From SCRA01 sp035533275 (GTDB lineage Bacteria; Vulcanimicrobiota; Vulcanimicrobiia; Vulcanimicrobiales; SCRA01), in assembly GCA_035533275.1 (NCBI GenBank), contig DATLUD010000070.1:51091-115090 (forward strand): 64,000 bases of DNA, written 5' to 3'. Position numbers and translations under genes: made by a program. This document shows, piece after piece, positions 40,274-49,166 of the stretch (positions within the stretch are counted from its first letter, which is position 1; each line of letters begins with the position of its first letter). A model generated the notes under the pieces. That model ran no database searches and was not told where the DNA came from. It saw only the letters and a program-made list of their open reading frames with translations.

Positions 40274-40293
40274 GCGTCGCGCTCACGCGACGC
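40274..40293. terminator. Hairpin between hpf and the formate dehydrogenase operon
   Basis: GCGTCGCG pairs with CGCGACGC (8 bp, perfect) with a CTCA loop, 87 bases after the hpf stop and 44 before the diaphorase start. It could end the hpf transcript or act in the leader of the formate dehydrogenase operon. The 149-bp gap shows no other clear element. Confidence 0.4.
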
Positions 40294-40379
40294 GCCGACC
40301 GCGGGCCCGATGCTCTTCTCGCGCCCTGCTGGTCGCTCCTTGACCGTTGCGCCGCTTTTCCGGCAGGCGCCGCCGCGCT

Positions 40380-41018
40380 TCAGCCGGCCGGCTCGGGGCC
40401 AACCTCCAGCACGTGCTTGCCGAGCAGACGGACCGTGCTGGCCTGCGGCCCCTTCTCGCCCCGCTCCTCGGCGAAACCGACGGCCGTGCCGATCGCGAGG
40501 CGGTCGAAGGCGTCGTTCAGCACGCTCTTGCGGTTGAAGTAGACCTCACGGCCGTCCGGCGTCTCGATGAAGCCGAAGCCCTTGTCGGGAAAGAGCTTGC
40601 TCACGCGCCCCTCCGGACTCGGCGCGTGCACCTTGACGTCGCCCCGCTGCCGACGGGCATAGTCTTCGAGCGCGCGTGCCGCCTTGCGAAAAGCATCGCG
40701 CACGGCAAGATGCGCATCGCGATAGTCGGGGCCGACTTGGGCCTCCTTGGCGACGTCGATGGCCTCCGTCTGTTTGATCGTGTCGAAGACGCTGGGCTGT
40801 TGATTGATGACCAACTCCTCTCCCGGCACCACCAGGTCGATGCGGACGTGCACCCGGTTGCCCCGCTGGCGGTGGCGGTGCGGGACCTCGACGGCGACGT
40901 GGCAGGAGATCACGGGCTTGTAGAATTCTTCGAGCCGCGCCGCCTCGTCGCGGATGAGATCGTCCAAAGCTTGCGAGCGGTCCAGGGACCGGTAGCTGAT
41001 CCTCAGCGGTACTTCCAT
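40380..41018 (-). CDS. hpf: Ribosome hibernation factor fused to a cold-shock domain
   Basis: 212 residues from ATG 41018 with GAGGAGG upstream. Residues 1-125 are a RaiA/HPF-type domain: RISYRSLDRSQALDDLIRDE, VISCHVAVEVPHRHRQRGNR, and AHLAVRDAFRKAARALEDYA. Residues 137-205 form a cold-shock domain with RNP motifs KGFGFIETPD and REVYFNRKSV. HPF binds the decoding site and silences ribosomes in stress; the cold-shock domain would add single-stranded RNA binding in place of the long-HPF dimerisation domain. A -10 box TATAGT (minus strand, 41047-41042) lies 25 bases upstream of the start. Confidence 0.9.
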   Translation of the reverse strand: MEVPLRISYRSLDRSQALDDLIRDEAARLEEFYKPVISCHVAVEVPHRHRQRGNRVHVRIDLVVPGEELVINQQPSVFDTIKQTEAIDVAKEAQVGPDYRDAHLAVRDAFRKAARALEDYARRQRGDVKVHAPSPEGRVSKLFPDKGFGFIETPDGREVYFNRKSVLNDAFDRLAIGTAVGFAEERGEKGPQASTVRLLGKHVLEVGPEPAG

Positions 41019-41202
41019 GCGTTGGGCCTCCTCTTCGCGCCACTATACCCACGAGATCAGAAGCCTTGGCGAAGGACCGAATCACGCGAGGCTAGCAGCA
41101 GCGGCGCGCGATGCGCTAGGTCACAAATTGGGCCTAAAGCCCCATGCCCGAGCGCCGTTCCGCCGTGGGGCATTCACCCTCGCTCTTCGAAATGTGGCCT
41201 CC

Positions 41203-41865
41203 ATGCAGCGCAAGGGAAGCGAGGAGCAGCTGCCTCGCATCGACCCCCTCTGGAAGGCGTGGCTGACCGAGACGTGCGATCCGTACGCATGGCGGCGCCT
41301 CGACGCCGCAATCGGGCGCCTTGCCGGCACCGGCTCGGTGCTCGCGGAGCTGCTCTCCTGGCAAGACACCGGCATCGTGCCGCCCCCGAACTTGGCCTGG
41401 GCGCTCGGTGAGGCGCTCTACGACTGCGGCGTCACGTGGTCGAGCGGCGTCCTCGCGCTCTGGGTCGCGGGGCACCTCGGGGAGGTCGTCTGCGTCATGG
41501 CCACGTGCGCCGGCCGCTGGCCGAAGATCATTGCCGCGGTGCCGCTGGCGCTCTCGACGCGCCCCGTCTTCGATGCCACGCCCGACGCGCGCAAGGCGCC
41601 GACCGAGCCGTTTCGCGACGTGGCAACGCTCACGCCCAAGGAACGCGAGGCGCTCCGCGAGGCCTGGGCCGCGTGGCGCGGCGTGCCGCAACTCCCCGCG
41701 CGCACCTCGGGATATTACCGCGGTCTTCTGACGATGCTCTCCGACGAGAGCTCCGCACTCGAAGAGCGGCGCCGCCTTCTCGAGGTGATCGTCCAAGCCG
41801 ATCTCCCCGCCGATTGGCGCCAGTCGCTCGTCGAGCACGGAGAGGGCTCGCCGAACGCGGCCTAG
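41203..41865 (+). CDS. Hypothetical protein
   Basis: 220 residues from ATG 41203; the frame is open to 41017 but the upstream part crosses the hpf promoter. No ribosome binding site stands out. Soluble, mixed helix: PLWKAWLTETCDPYAWRRLD, LAELLSWQDTGIVPPPNLAW, LGEALYDCGVTWSSGVLALW, and a helical end EERRRLLEVIVQADLPADWR. Family not recognised. The last 4 bases overlap the convergent IclR gene. Confidence 0.6.
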   Translation: MQRKGSEEQLPRIDPLWKAWLTETCDPYAWRRLDAAIGRLAGTGSVLAELLSWQDTGIVPPPNLAWALGEALYDCGVTWSSGVLALWVAGHLGEVVCVMATCAGRWPKIIAAVPLALSTRPVFDATPDARKAPTEPFRDVATLTPKEREALREAWAAWRGVPQLPARTSGYYRGLLTMLSDESSALEERRRLLEVIVQADLPADWRQSLVEHGEGSPNAA

Positions 41866-42560
41866 CGCCCCGCCCGTAGCCCCGCCGCGATCTCCTCCGC
41901 CGCCCGCATCACGCGCTCTCCCGCCCGCGCCTCGTCGATCTCTCCCAGCGCCACCACGCCCACGGCGGCATCCGCGGGAGAGCCGTTCAGACGAATCGGC
42001 GCGGCCACGCCGGCCGCGCCCGGCTGCAGATCCCCCCTGGTCGCCGCATATCCCCTGCGCCGCGCGAGCTCGACCTCGTGACGCTCCCTGCGGCGCGGGG
42101 CGCGTCCCGCGAGAATCGCCAAGCCGGGAGCCCCGCGGTCCAACGGGTGGCGGGCCCCCGCGCGGTACGCCATGTGCATGGCGGCGTGCCTGGGCTCGAC
42201 GACCGCGAGCACCAGCACCTCCTCGCCGTCGGCGATGGTGAGGTACGCCGTCGCCTCCAGCTCCTGGGAGATGGCCGCGAGGACGGGCGCGGCCACCTCG
42301 CCCAGCCCGCGCGAGAGCGGGCGCGCGAGGTCGAGCAGACCAAAGCCCAGCCGGTACCGCCGTTGGCCTTCGCGCACGACCAGCCGATGCGCCGTGAGCG
42401 TCGAGAGCAGGCGGTAGAGCACGGTCCGGTGGATGCCCACGCGAGCAGCGAGCTGCCCCATCGGCAAGCCGTCGGGCTGCTCGGCGAGCGTCTCCAGTAC
42501 GCGCAGGCCCCGATCGAGCGTCTGCGATCCCCCACCGGTGTTACGCGCGCCGGCGCTCAT
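41862..42560 (-). CDS. IclR-family transcriptional regulator
   Basis: 232 residues from ATG 42560 with GGAG 4 bases upstream (the frame extends to 42680). Winged helix: SQTLDRGLRVLETLAEQPDG, LPMGQLAARVGIHRTVLYRL, STLTAHRLVVREGQRRYRLG; the effector domain follows (about 85-225) with HPLDRGAPGLAILAG and DLQPGAAGVAAPIRLNG. It is a little shorter than usual. IclR proteins bind small metabolites. Divergent from the MacA-like gene, so it may regulate that exporter; the gap is 221 bp. Confidence 0.92.
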   Translation of the reverse strand: MSAGARNTGGGSQTLDRGLRVLETLAEQPDGLPMGQLAARVGIHRTVLYRLLSTLTAHRLVVREGQRRYRLGFGLLDLARPLSRGLGEVAAPVLAAISQELEATAYLTIADGEEVLVLAVVEPRHAAMHMAYRAGARHPLDRGAPGLAILAGRAPRRRERHEVELARRRGYAATRGDLQPGAAGVAAPIRLNGSPADAAVGVVALGEIDEARAGERVMRAAEEIAAGLRAGR

Positions 42561-42781
42561 CGTCTCCGTTCCCCTCACGCCGGCCCCGCTGGCAAAGCAA
42601 TGCAACTCGGCCGATCTCTCCCGGGCGGCTGAATAGGTGCGAATATCGCACGTCACGAGCGTTAAACGCACGTTGCGCAACCTCGACTTTACCCCTGAAC
42701 CGGATGGGCGTCAAGACGCGCTTCCCCCGCTCTTCCTCTCTCCTTCGCCCTCGCTTCACGCCGGCGCGGTATGGATGGGGC

Positions 42782-44311
42782 ATGCCCCTCCCGCAACGGA
42801 TCGCCAAGAGCGTGCTGCCGGCGCTGGCGCTCGCTCTCGCCGCACTCACCGCGTGTGCCCAACGCCTGCCGACGCTGGAAACCCAGGCAGTCGCGCGCGG
42901 CGACTTGGTGCAGAGCGTGACCGCATCGGGGACCGTCAACCCGCGCGACACCGTGCTCGTCGGTACGCAAGTCTCCGGGACCATCCAAGAGATCCGCGTG
43001 GACTTCAACAGCGTGGTCCACCGCGGCGAGGTGCTGGCGCTGCTGGACCCCAGCACCTTCAAGGCGGCGCTGGCTCAGGCGCGGGCGAATCTGGCGCAGG
43101 CGGAGGCGCAGCGCGACGCGATGGCCGGCGCGGCTCACGCGGCACGCGAAAGCGCCGCCGCCTCGGCGTACGCGCGAACGGGTGCCGAGGCGGGGAGCGC
43201 CTCCGCCCTCAACGCCGCGGCCTCCGCGCGGGCCCGCCGGGGCTCCGCGGAGGCCATGGTCGCCAAGCAGCGCAGCGCGCTCGCCTTGGCGCAAACGACG
43301 CTGCGCCGCGATCGCGAGCTGCTGGCCAAAGGCTACGTGGCGCAGAGCGTCGCCGACGCCGATGCGGCGAACGTCGTCGCGACGCGCGCCGCGCTTCAGG
43401 ACGCCGAGGCCACGGCTCGCCAAGCGGGCTTCGACGCGCGCGCCGCCGAGAATCAGGCCGCCGGCGCGGCGGCGCAAGCGCAGCAGCAGTTGCACGTGGC
43501 CAGCGGCAGCCTCGCCCAATCGAGGAGCAGCGCGTCCAGCTACGCGGCAAGTCAAGCGGCCGTAGCGGCGGCGCGCGAAGCGGTGCGCCAAGCGGCGCTG
43601 AACCTCTCCCACGCGACCATCGTTTCGCCCGTCGACGGCACGGTCGTCGCGCGCAACGTCTCCGTCGGTCAGACGGTGGCCGCCGCTCTGCAGGCGCCCA
43701 CGCTCTTCACCATCGCCACGGATCTGCGGAAGATGGAAGTCGACGTGGCCGTCGGCGAGCCCGACGTCGGCGCCGTACGGGCGGGGCAACCCGTCGCCCT
43801 CACCGTTCTGGCCTATCCGCATCGCGTCTTCCGCGGCACGGTAGCGCAAGTCCGCCAGAACCCGACGGTGACGCAGAACGTCACCACCTACGCGGCGGTC
43901 ATCTACGTCGACAACCCTGACGGCAGTCTGCGGCCGGGCATGACGGCCAACGCCACCATCAGCGTCGCCCGCTTCGCCGATGCGCTGATCGTTCCGCTCA
44001 ACGCCTTGAGGTGGAAGCCCACGGCGGAGGTCAGAAAGGCGTACGGCGTACCCGAGCCGGCCTCCACGGGCGCGCAGGGGAAGCCGGGCTCCGCATGGGG
44101 TCAGACCGGCGTCGCGAACGCGGCTGCGGCCACCCCGGGGAGCACCGCCACGGCGTGGGTACGAGAGGGACGCACGCTCCGAGCCGTCGCCGTCACGGTG
44201 TTGGGCGTGAGCGGAACCTCAGCCGCAGTCGCAGCACAAGACGGTGCGCTGCGCGCCGGCGACGAGGTCGTCGTCGGCGAATCCACGCCCGAGGGGAGCG
44301 CGCGCTCATGA
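42782..44311 (+). CDS. macA: MacA-like periplasmic adaptor lipoprotein
   Basis: 509 residues from ATG 42782; a lipobox LTAC follows a hydrophobic signal. VTASGTVNPRDTVLVGTQVS and GTIQEIRVDFNSVVHRGEVL form the first lipoyl half; a very long Ala-rich hairpin (about 100-290) follows, then the second half ATIVSPVDGTVVARNVSVGQ and a barrel (KMEVDVAVGEPDVGAVRAGQ). The hairpin is longer than in E. coli MacA, and a Gly/Ala/Pro-rich insert is present near residue 435-465. It connects the MacB ABC pump to an outer-membrane channel, not encoded here. The stop overlaps the ATPase start in ATGA. Confidence 0.9.
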   Translation: MPLPQRIAKSVLPALALALAALTACAQRLPTLETQAVARGDLVQSVTASGTVNPRDTVLVGTQVSGTIQEIRVDFNSVVHRGEVLALLDPSTFKAALAQARANLAQAEAQRDAMAGAAHAARESAAASAYARTGAEAGSASALNAAASARARRGSAEAMVAKQRSALALAQTTLRRDRELLAKGYVAQSVADADAANVVATRAALQDAEATARQAGFDARAAENQAAGAAAQAQQQLHVASGSLAQSRSSASSYAASQAAVAAAREAVRQAALNLSHATIVSPVDGTVVARNVSVGQTVAAALQAPTLFTIATDLRKMEVDVAVGEPDVGAVRAGQPVALTVLAYPHRVFRGTVAQVRQNPTVTQNVTTYAAVIYVDNPDGSLRPGMTANATISVARFADALIVPLNALRWKPTAEVRKAYGVPEPASTGAQGKPGSAWGQTGVANAAAATPGSTATAWVREGRTLRAVAVTVLGVSGTSAAVAAQDGALRAGDEVVVGESTPEGSARS

Positions 44312-45018
44312 GCCCTATCGTTCGAACCGTCGAGCTCACGAAGATCTTCAACCCCGACACGGCCGCCGTGGTCGCGCTCGACCACGTGAGCATCTCCATC
44401 GAGCCGGGCGAATTCGTCGCCGTGATGGGGCCCTCCGGATCGGGGAAGTCGACCTTCATGAACATCATCGGCTGCCTCGACCGCCCCACCTCGGGGACCT
44501 ACGAGCTCGACGGGCGCAACGTCGCCTTGTTGAGCGTCGACCAGCGCGCCGACATCAGGCGCACGAAGCTCGGCTTCGTCTTTCAATCCTACAACTTGCT
44601 CGCGCGGACCACGGCGCTGGAAAACGTGGAGCTCCCGATGATCTACGCGGGCATCGGACAGAGAGAGCGGCGCAAGGCGGCGGCGCAGACGCTCGAGGCC
44701 GTGGGGCTGGCGGCGCGCGTTCACGGGCAGTTTCCCAATCAGCTCTCGGGCGGCCAGCAGCAGCGCGTCGCCATCGCTCGCGCGCTGGTCAACTCACCGA
44801 TCCTCATCCTCGCGGACGAGCCCACCGGAGCCCTCGACTCCAAGACGTCGATCGAGATCATGGAGCTCTTCGTGAACATCCAACGGGAACGCAAGGTGAC
44901 GATTCTGATGGTGACGCACGAGCCTCATGTGGCCGCCTACGCGCGACGGCTCGTTCGCTTTCTGGACGGGCGCGTGGAGTCCGACAGCCTGACCAGGGAG
45001 GCAGTCGCCAGCTCGTGA
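44308..45018 (+). CDS. macB: MacB-type ABC exporter, ATPase
   Basis: 236 residues from ATG 44308. Walker A GPSGSGKST, the LolD/MacB-type sequence SGTYELDGRNVALLSVDQRA, the Q-loop segment LGFVFQSYNLLARTTALENV, signature QLSGGQQQRVAIARAL and Walker B ILILADEPTGALDSKT. In E. coli MacB this domain is fused to the permease; here it is a separate chain, as in many bacteria. It powers the mechanotransmission cycle of the permease encoded next (4-base overlap). Confidence 0.93.
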   Translation: MSPIVRTVELTKIFNPDTAAVVALDHVSISIEPGEFVAVMGPSGSGKSTFMNIIGCLDRPTSGTYELDGRNVALLSVDQRADIRRTKLGFVFQSYNLLARTTALENVELPMIYAGIGQRERRKAAAQTLEAVGLAARVHGQFPNQLSGGQQQRVAIARALVNSPILILADEPTGALDSKTSIEIMELFVNIQRERKVTILMVTHEPHVAAYARRLVRFLDGRVESDSLTREAVASS

Positions 45019-46244
45019 GTCTGCTCCCGGCCATCCGCGTGGCCCTCGGGGCGCTCCTGCGCAACAAAGAGCGCTCGCTGCTGACGATCTTGGGGGTGAT
45101 CATCGGGGTGGCCGCCGTCATCATCACGGTGGCGATCGGCTCCGGGGCCCGCGTGGCGGTCGACCGGCAGATCGCCGGCCTGGGCAGCAACGTGATCATC
45201 GTCGTACCGGGAAGCCTCCAGACGCAGGGAGCCAGAACGGGCCTGGGCGGTGCTTCAACCCTCACCGTCGACGACGGGCTGGCGCTGGCCGACCTGCCTC
45301 ACGTCACGGCGGTCTCACCCTTGGCCAGTCTGCGCGCGCAGGTGGTCTCGGACTACGCCAACTGGCAGACCGGCGTGGCGGGAGTCGCCCCCACCTACCT
45401 GTTCATCCGCAACTGGTCTTTGGAAACCGGCACCTTCTTCACCGACGCCGAGGTCGCCACCAGCGCCAAGCTCTGCGTGGTGGGCGCCACGATCGTGCGG
45501 AACCTGTTCCCGGCGGACACCTCGCCGCTGGGGCAGACGATCCGCATCCGCAACGTGCCCTTCCAGGTGATCGGCGTGCTCCAGCGCCGCGGCCAGAACG
45601 CCATGGGCATGGATCAGGATGACACGATCTTGGTTCCCTACACGGCCGTGCTGCAACGCCTGGCGGGGAGCGCGGTGAACGCCTCCTCAGTCAGCGTGCT
45701 CTTCGTCTCGGCCGATGCCCCGGGGAACATCAAGCCGACCTTGGCCGAGATCACCTCCACCCTCCAGGCGCGCCATCGGATCGTCCCTCCGGCCCCCAAC
45801 GACTTCGACGTCCGCAACCTCGCCGACGTCGCCAGCGCCGCCGCCAACACGGCCACCGTCCTGCAGATCTTGCTGGCCTCGATCGCGGCCGTCTCGCTCG
45901 TCGTGGGCGGGATCGGCATCATGAACATCATGCTCGTCTCGGTGACCGAGCGAACGCGCGAGATCGGGCTGCGCATGGCCGTGGGCGCGCGCGGACGCAA
46001 CATCCTCACGCAGTTCCTGGTGGAGGCGACCATCCTCTCGCTGCTCGGCGGCGCGCTAGGCGTGCTGGCCGGCGTGGCGGGGGCGATTGCGGCGAGCGAG
46101 ATCGGCAAGTTTCCCTTCGTCCTCTCGCTGCCCACCGTCCTCGCCGCGCTCGGCTTCTCGGCGGCGATCGGCGTTTTCTTCGGATACTACCCGGCGCGCA
46201 AGGCCGCCCGCCTCGATCCCATCGTCGCGCTCCACGCCGAGTGA
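45015..46244 (+). CDS. macB: MacB-type ABC exporter, permease
   Basis: 409 residues from GTG 45015 (overlaps the ATPase stop in GTGA). TM1 (RSLLTILGVIIGVAAVIITV) is followed by a large periplasmic domain (about 45-290) and three more helices: ILLASIAAVSLVVGGIGIMN, VEATILSLLGGALGVLAGVA and LPTVLAALGFSAAIGVFFGY. TERTREIGLRMAVGARGRNI is the coupling helix region. It exports antibiotics, peptides or lipoproteins from the periplasm via the adaptor; the substrate cannot be read. It is convergent with nuoN, 8 bp away. Confidence 0.93.
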   Translation: MSLLPAIRVALGALLRNKERSLLTILGVIIGVAAVIITVAIGSGARVAVDRQIAGLGSNVIIVVPGSLQTQGARTGLGGASTLTVDDGLALADLPHVTAVSPLASLRAQVVSDYANWQTGVAGVAPTYLFIRNWSLETGTFFTDAEVATSAKLCVVGATIVRNLFPADTSPLGQTIRIRNVPFQVIGVLQRRGQNAMGMDQDDTILVPYTAVLQRLAGSAVNASSVSVLFVSADAPGNIKPTLAEITSTLQARHRIVPPAPNDFDVRNLADVASAAANTATVLQILLASIAAVSLVVGGIGIMNIMLVSVTERTREIGLRMAVGARGRNILTQFLVEATILSLLGGALGVLAGVAGAIAASEIGKFPFVLSLPTVLAALGFSAAIGVFFGYYPARKAARLDPIVALHAE

Positions 46245-46252
46245 GCGCGCCG

Positions 46253-47695
46253 CTACTTCACGAAGAACGTCGCATCACCCGGCATGACCGGCACGAACGT
46301 CAGCACGATGACGGCCACGGCGCAGATCGCCACCGCGATCCACGGGAGCTGAGAAGGCGGCGAGGCCAGCGCGTGCGCGAAGCGCTCCACGCGCGCGTAC
46401 ATGGCTCGAATGACCTTGAAGTAGACGTAGAACGAGATGGCCGAGCCGACGATCAGCAGCACGCCCAGCGGCCAATAGCCGGCGTGCACCGTGGCCGAGA
46501 GGATGAAGATCTTTCCGAGGAAGCCCGCGGTGATCGGCATTCCGGCTAGAGAGAGCATGAAGAACGTCATCGCCGCCGCGAGCAGCGGGCGGCGTGCCGC
46601 GAGGCCCTCGTAGGCGGCAAGGCTCGTCCCCTCCTCGCGCTCGCCCGAGAGCAGGGCCGCCACGCCGAACGCGCCCAGGTTCATGAACGCGTAGACGGCC
46701 AGATAGTAGACCGCGCTGCGCATGCCGGTCTCGGTGGTGCCGGCGAACGCGGCCACGAGGTACCCGGCCTGCGCGACGCTGGAGTACGCCAGCAGCCGCT
46801 TGATGTCGGTCTGGGCGAGCGCGCCCAGGTTGCCCACCAGCATCGAGGCCGCGGCGAGGATGAAGACGGGGAGCAGGATCCAGTGGGCGTCGGCATGGGG
46901 AACGGCCGTGTAGATCACGCGGCCCAGCGCCGCCAGCGCCCCGGCTTTCGTCGCGACCGACATGAATGCGGTCACGGGAAGCGGGGCGCCTTGGTAGACG
47001 TCCGGCGCCCAGACGTGGAACGGCACCAGCGCGAGCTTGAAGGCCAAGCCAACCAGGAAGATGCCCATCCCCAACGCGTAGAGGCCGTGGGTGCCGCCCT
47101 GCGGGTTGATCAGGGCCGCGATGCGCACGGTGCCGGCGGATCCGAAGAGCAGCGCCATGCCGTAAAGCAGAAAGCCCGAGGCCGTCGACGAGAGGATCAG
47201 ATACTTGAGACCGGCCTCCTTCGCTCGATCGTTGTCGCGCTGGATGGCGCAGAGGCAGTAGAGCGCGAGCGAGAGGATCTCGATGCCCAGAAAGAGCGTC
47301 ATCAAGGTGCCGGCGCCCGACATGATCATCGCACCGGTGGCGGACCAGAGCACCAACGCCACATACGCGGGGCGGTCGTCGGCGTCGCCGCGCCGGCTGA
47401 AGAGCAGCAGCGTCACCACGGTCGAGAGCAGCACGATCTCCTGAAACGCGATGCTGAGGTTGTCGAGCACGAAGCCGCCGCCGAAGGCCAGGTAATGCAC
47501 CCCGTAGGAGCCGTAGGCGTAGAGCCCGGCAAGCACCGTCGCGATCACGCCGACGAGCAGAGCGGTCGCGTTGGCCACGCGCCGCGGAAGGACCAGATCG
47601 GCGAAGACCGCCAAGAGCCCGGCGCCGCCGATGATGATCGTCGGCAAGAGCGCCTGATAGTCGAGCATCGTGACGAGCTGGACGTAGCCGTTCAT
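46253..47695 (-). CDS. nuoN: NADH-quinone oxidoreductase subunit N
   Basis: 480-residue Mrp-antiporter-type membrane subunit of complex I, with about 14 helices. The proton-path markers include the Lys in AYSSVAQAGYLVAAF and DIKRLLAYSS, and LFLGIEILSLALYCLCAIQR in TM5. It translocates one proton per NADH oxidised. Its start overlaps nuoM's stop in ATGA. It is the last gene of the nuoA-N operon, which runs on the minus strand from 60976. Confidence 0.95.
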   Translation of the reverse strand: MNGYVQLVTMLDYQALLPTIIIGGAGLLAVFADLVLPRRVANATALLVGVIATVLAGLYAYGSYGVHYLAFGGGFVLDNLSIAFQEIVLLSTVVTLLLFSRRGDADDRPAYVALVLWSATGAMIMSGAGTLMTLFLGIEILSLALYCLCAIQRDNDRAKEAGLKYLILSSTASGFLLYGMALLFGSAGTVRIAALINPQGGTHGLYALGMGIFLVGLAFKLALVPFHVWAPDVYQGAPLPVTAFMSVATKAGALAALGRVIYTAVPHADAHWILLPVFILAAASMLVGNLGALAQTDIKRLLAYSSVAQAGYLVAAFAGTTETGMRSAVYYLAVYAFMNLGAFGVAALLSGEREEGTSLAAYEGLAARRPLLAAAMTFFMLSLAGMPITAGFLGKIFILSATVHAGYWPLGVLLIVGSAISFYVYFKVIRAMYARVERFAHALASPPSQLPWIAVAICAVAVIVLTFVPVMPGDATFFVK

Positions 47696-49164
47696 CGGGT
47701 CGTTGCCTCCGAGGCGACGTGGGCGGGAGCGAGCGTGGCGGACGCCGCCGGCGCGCCGCCCGCGATCTCATGGGCCGCCGGTACGACGAGCCCCGGCCAG
47801 AGACCGAAGAGCAGCAATCCCGCCGCCAGCGGCGCCACGGCGACGATCTCCCACCAGGAGAGATCGGGGCGGAGCGGCAGATCGGGAACCTGCGGCCCCC
47901 AGATCACCTTGAGCATGACCCGCAGCACGTAGACGGCCGCGAGCACGATCGGAAGGAGCGCGATCGCGGCGTACCAGCGCTCTCCCGCGCCCCAGACCCC
48001 GGTGAGCACCAGCAGCTCCCCGGCAAAGCCCGCCATGCCCGGCAGCCCCAGCAGCGCCATCGAGCCGATCGTCATCGCGCCCGCCAGCTTGGGGTTGCGG
48101 ATGCCCAGACCACCCAGGCGGTTCAGCATGCGCGTGTCCTCGCGCGCCTCGACGTAGCCGACGACCAGGAACATCATCGCGTTGAAGAAGCCGTGCGCCA
48201 GCGCGTAGACGATCACGCCCACGATCGCCAGGGGGCTGAAGCTGAAGATCCCCAGGAACAGCAGGCCCAGGTGCGAGAGCGAGGAGTACGCCAGCACGCG
48301 CTTTGCGTCGTTGTGCCAGAGCGCCACGAAGGCGCCGTAGAGCATGCCGGCCAGTCCGAGCAGCGAGAGCAGCGGAGCCCAGCGGTGCATCTCCTGGGGG
48401 AAGAGGCCCAGACCCACCACCAGGAACCCGTAGATCCCGCTCTTCGATTGGACCGACGAGATCACCGCGGCCAAGGGCGAGGGGCTAGCCGCATACGTCT
48501 CCGGCATCCAGGTGTGGAACGGGAAGAGCGGCGTCTTGACCGCGTAGGCCAGCGCGAAGCCCGCGAAGATCCACCACGTCGCCTGGCCGGAGAGCGCCGC
48601 GGGCGCTTGGGCCCCGCCGATCACGTCGGTGCTGCCCGCGAGAATGCCATAGGCGGCCGTGGCCAAGAGCAGCCCGAGGCCGGCGGCGCCGTTGTAGATC
48701 AGAAAGCGCCACGCGGCCGAGGTCGACTCTCCCCAATTGACGAGCATCAGGAAGACCGGCACCAGCATCGCGTCCCAGAAGAGCGCGAAGACGAGCAGAT
48801 CGCGCGCCAGGAAGAGACCCATCATGGTCCCTTCCAGCAGCAGCAGCTGGGCCACGAAGTCCCGTCGCCGCGGAACCTTGGTGGCGATGGCCGCGGCGAC
48901 CGTGATCACCGCGAGGAGCACGCAGAACAACAGCGAGAGTTGGGAGGAGCCGAAGTGGAACGCCGCCTTCCAGGGCAAGGTGAACCACGGCAGGCTGACC
49001 TGCCCGCCGACGTCGCCGTACTGCGCGGCCACCAAGCCCGCCGCCAGCAGGCTCGCCACGACGCCGTAGCCCCGCGCGAGCGAGTCGTTCCCCTTGGGCA
49101 GCGCGAAGGCCGCGAAGCCCAGCGCGATGGGCAGCAGCACCACCCAGATCAGCGAATCCGCCAC
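47692..49164 (-). CDS. nuoM: NADH-quinone oxidoreductase subunit M
   Basis: 490 residues from GTG 49164, with GTGAGG 5 bases upstream; the frame is open far upstream across nuoL but that is a shadow. Antiporter-like subunit of the complex I membrane arm: LFWDAMLVPVFLMLVNWGES carries the TM5 Glu, YAVKTPLFPFHTWMPETYAA and NDAKRVLAYSSLSHLGLLFL follow, and KRVLAYSS is the TM8 Lys region. Between nuoL (2 bp) and nuoN (4-base overlap). Confidence 0.95.
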   Translation of the reverse strand: MADSLIWVVLLPIALGFAAFALPKGNDSLARGYGVVASLLAAGLVAAQYGDVGGQVSLPWFTLPWKAAFHFGSSQLSLLFCVLLAVITVAAAIATKVPRRRDFVAQLLLLEGTMMGLFLARDLLVFALFWDAMLVPVFLMLVNWGESTSAAWRFLIYNGAAGLGLLLATAAYGILAGSTDVIGGAQAPAALSGQATWWIFAGFALAYAVKTPLFPFHTWMPETYAASPSPLAAVISSVQSKSGIYGFLVVGLGLFPQEMHRWAPLLSLLGLAGMLYGAFVALWHNDAKRVLAYSSLSHLGLLFLGIFSFSPLAIVGVIVYALAHGFFNAMMFLVVGYVEAREDTRMLNRLGGLGIRNPKLAGAMTIGSMALLGLPGMAGFAGELLVLTGVWGAGERWYAAIALLPIVLAAVYVLRVMLKVIWGPQVPDLPLRPDLSWWEIVAVAPLAAGLLLFGLWPGLVVPAAHEIAGGAPAASATLAPAHVASEATTR

Positions 49165-49166
49165 TT

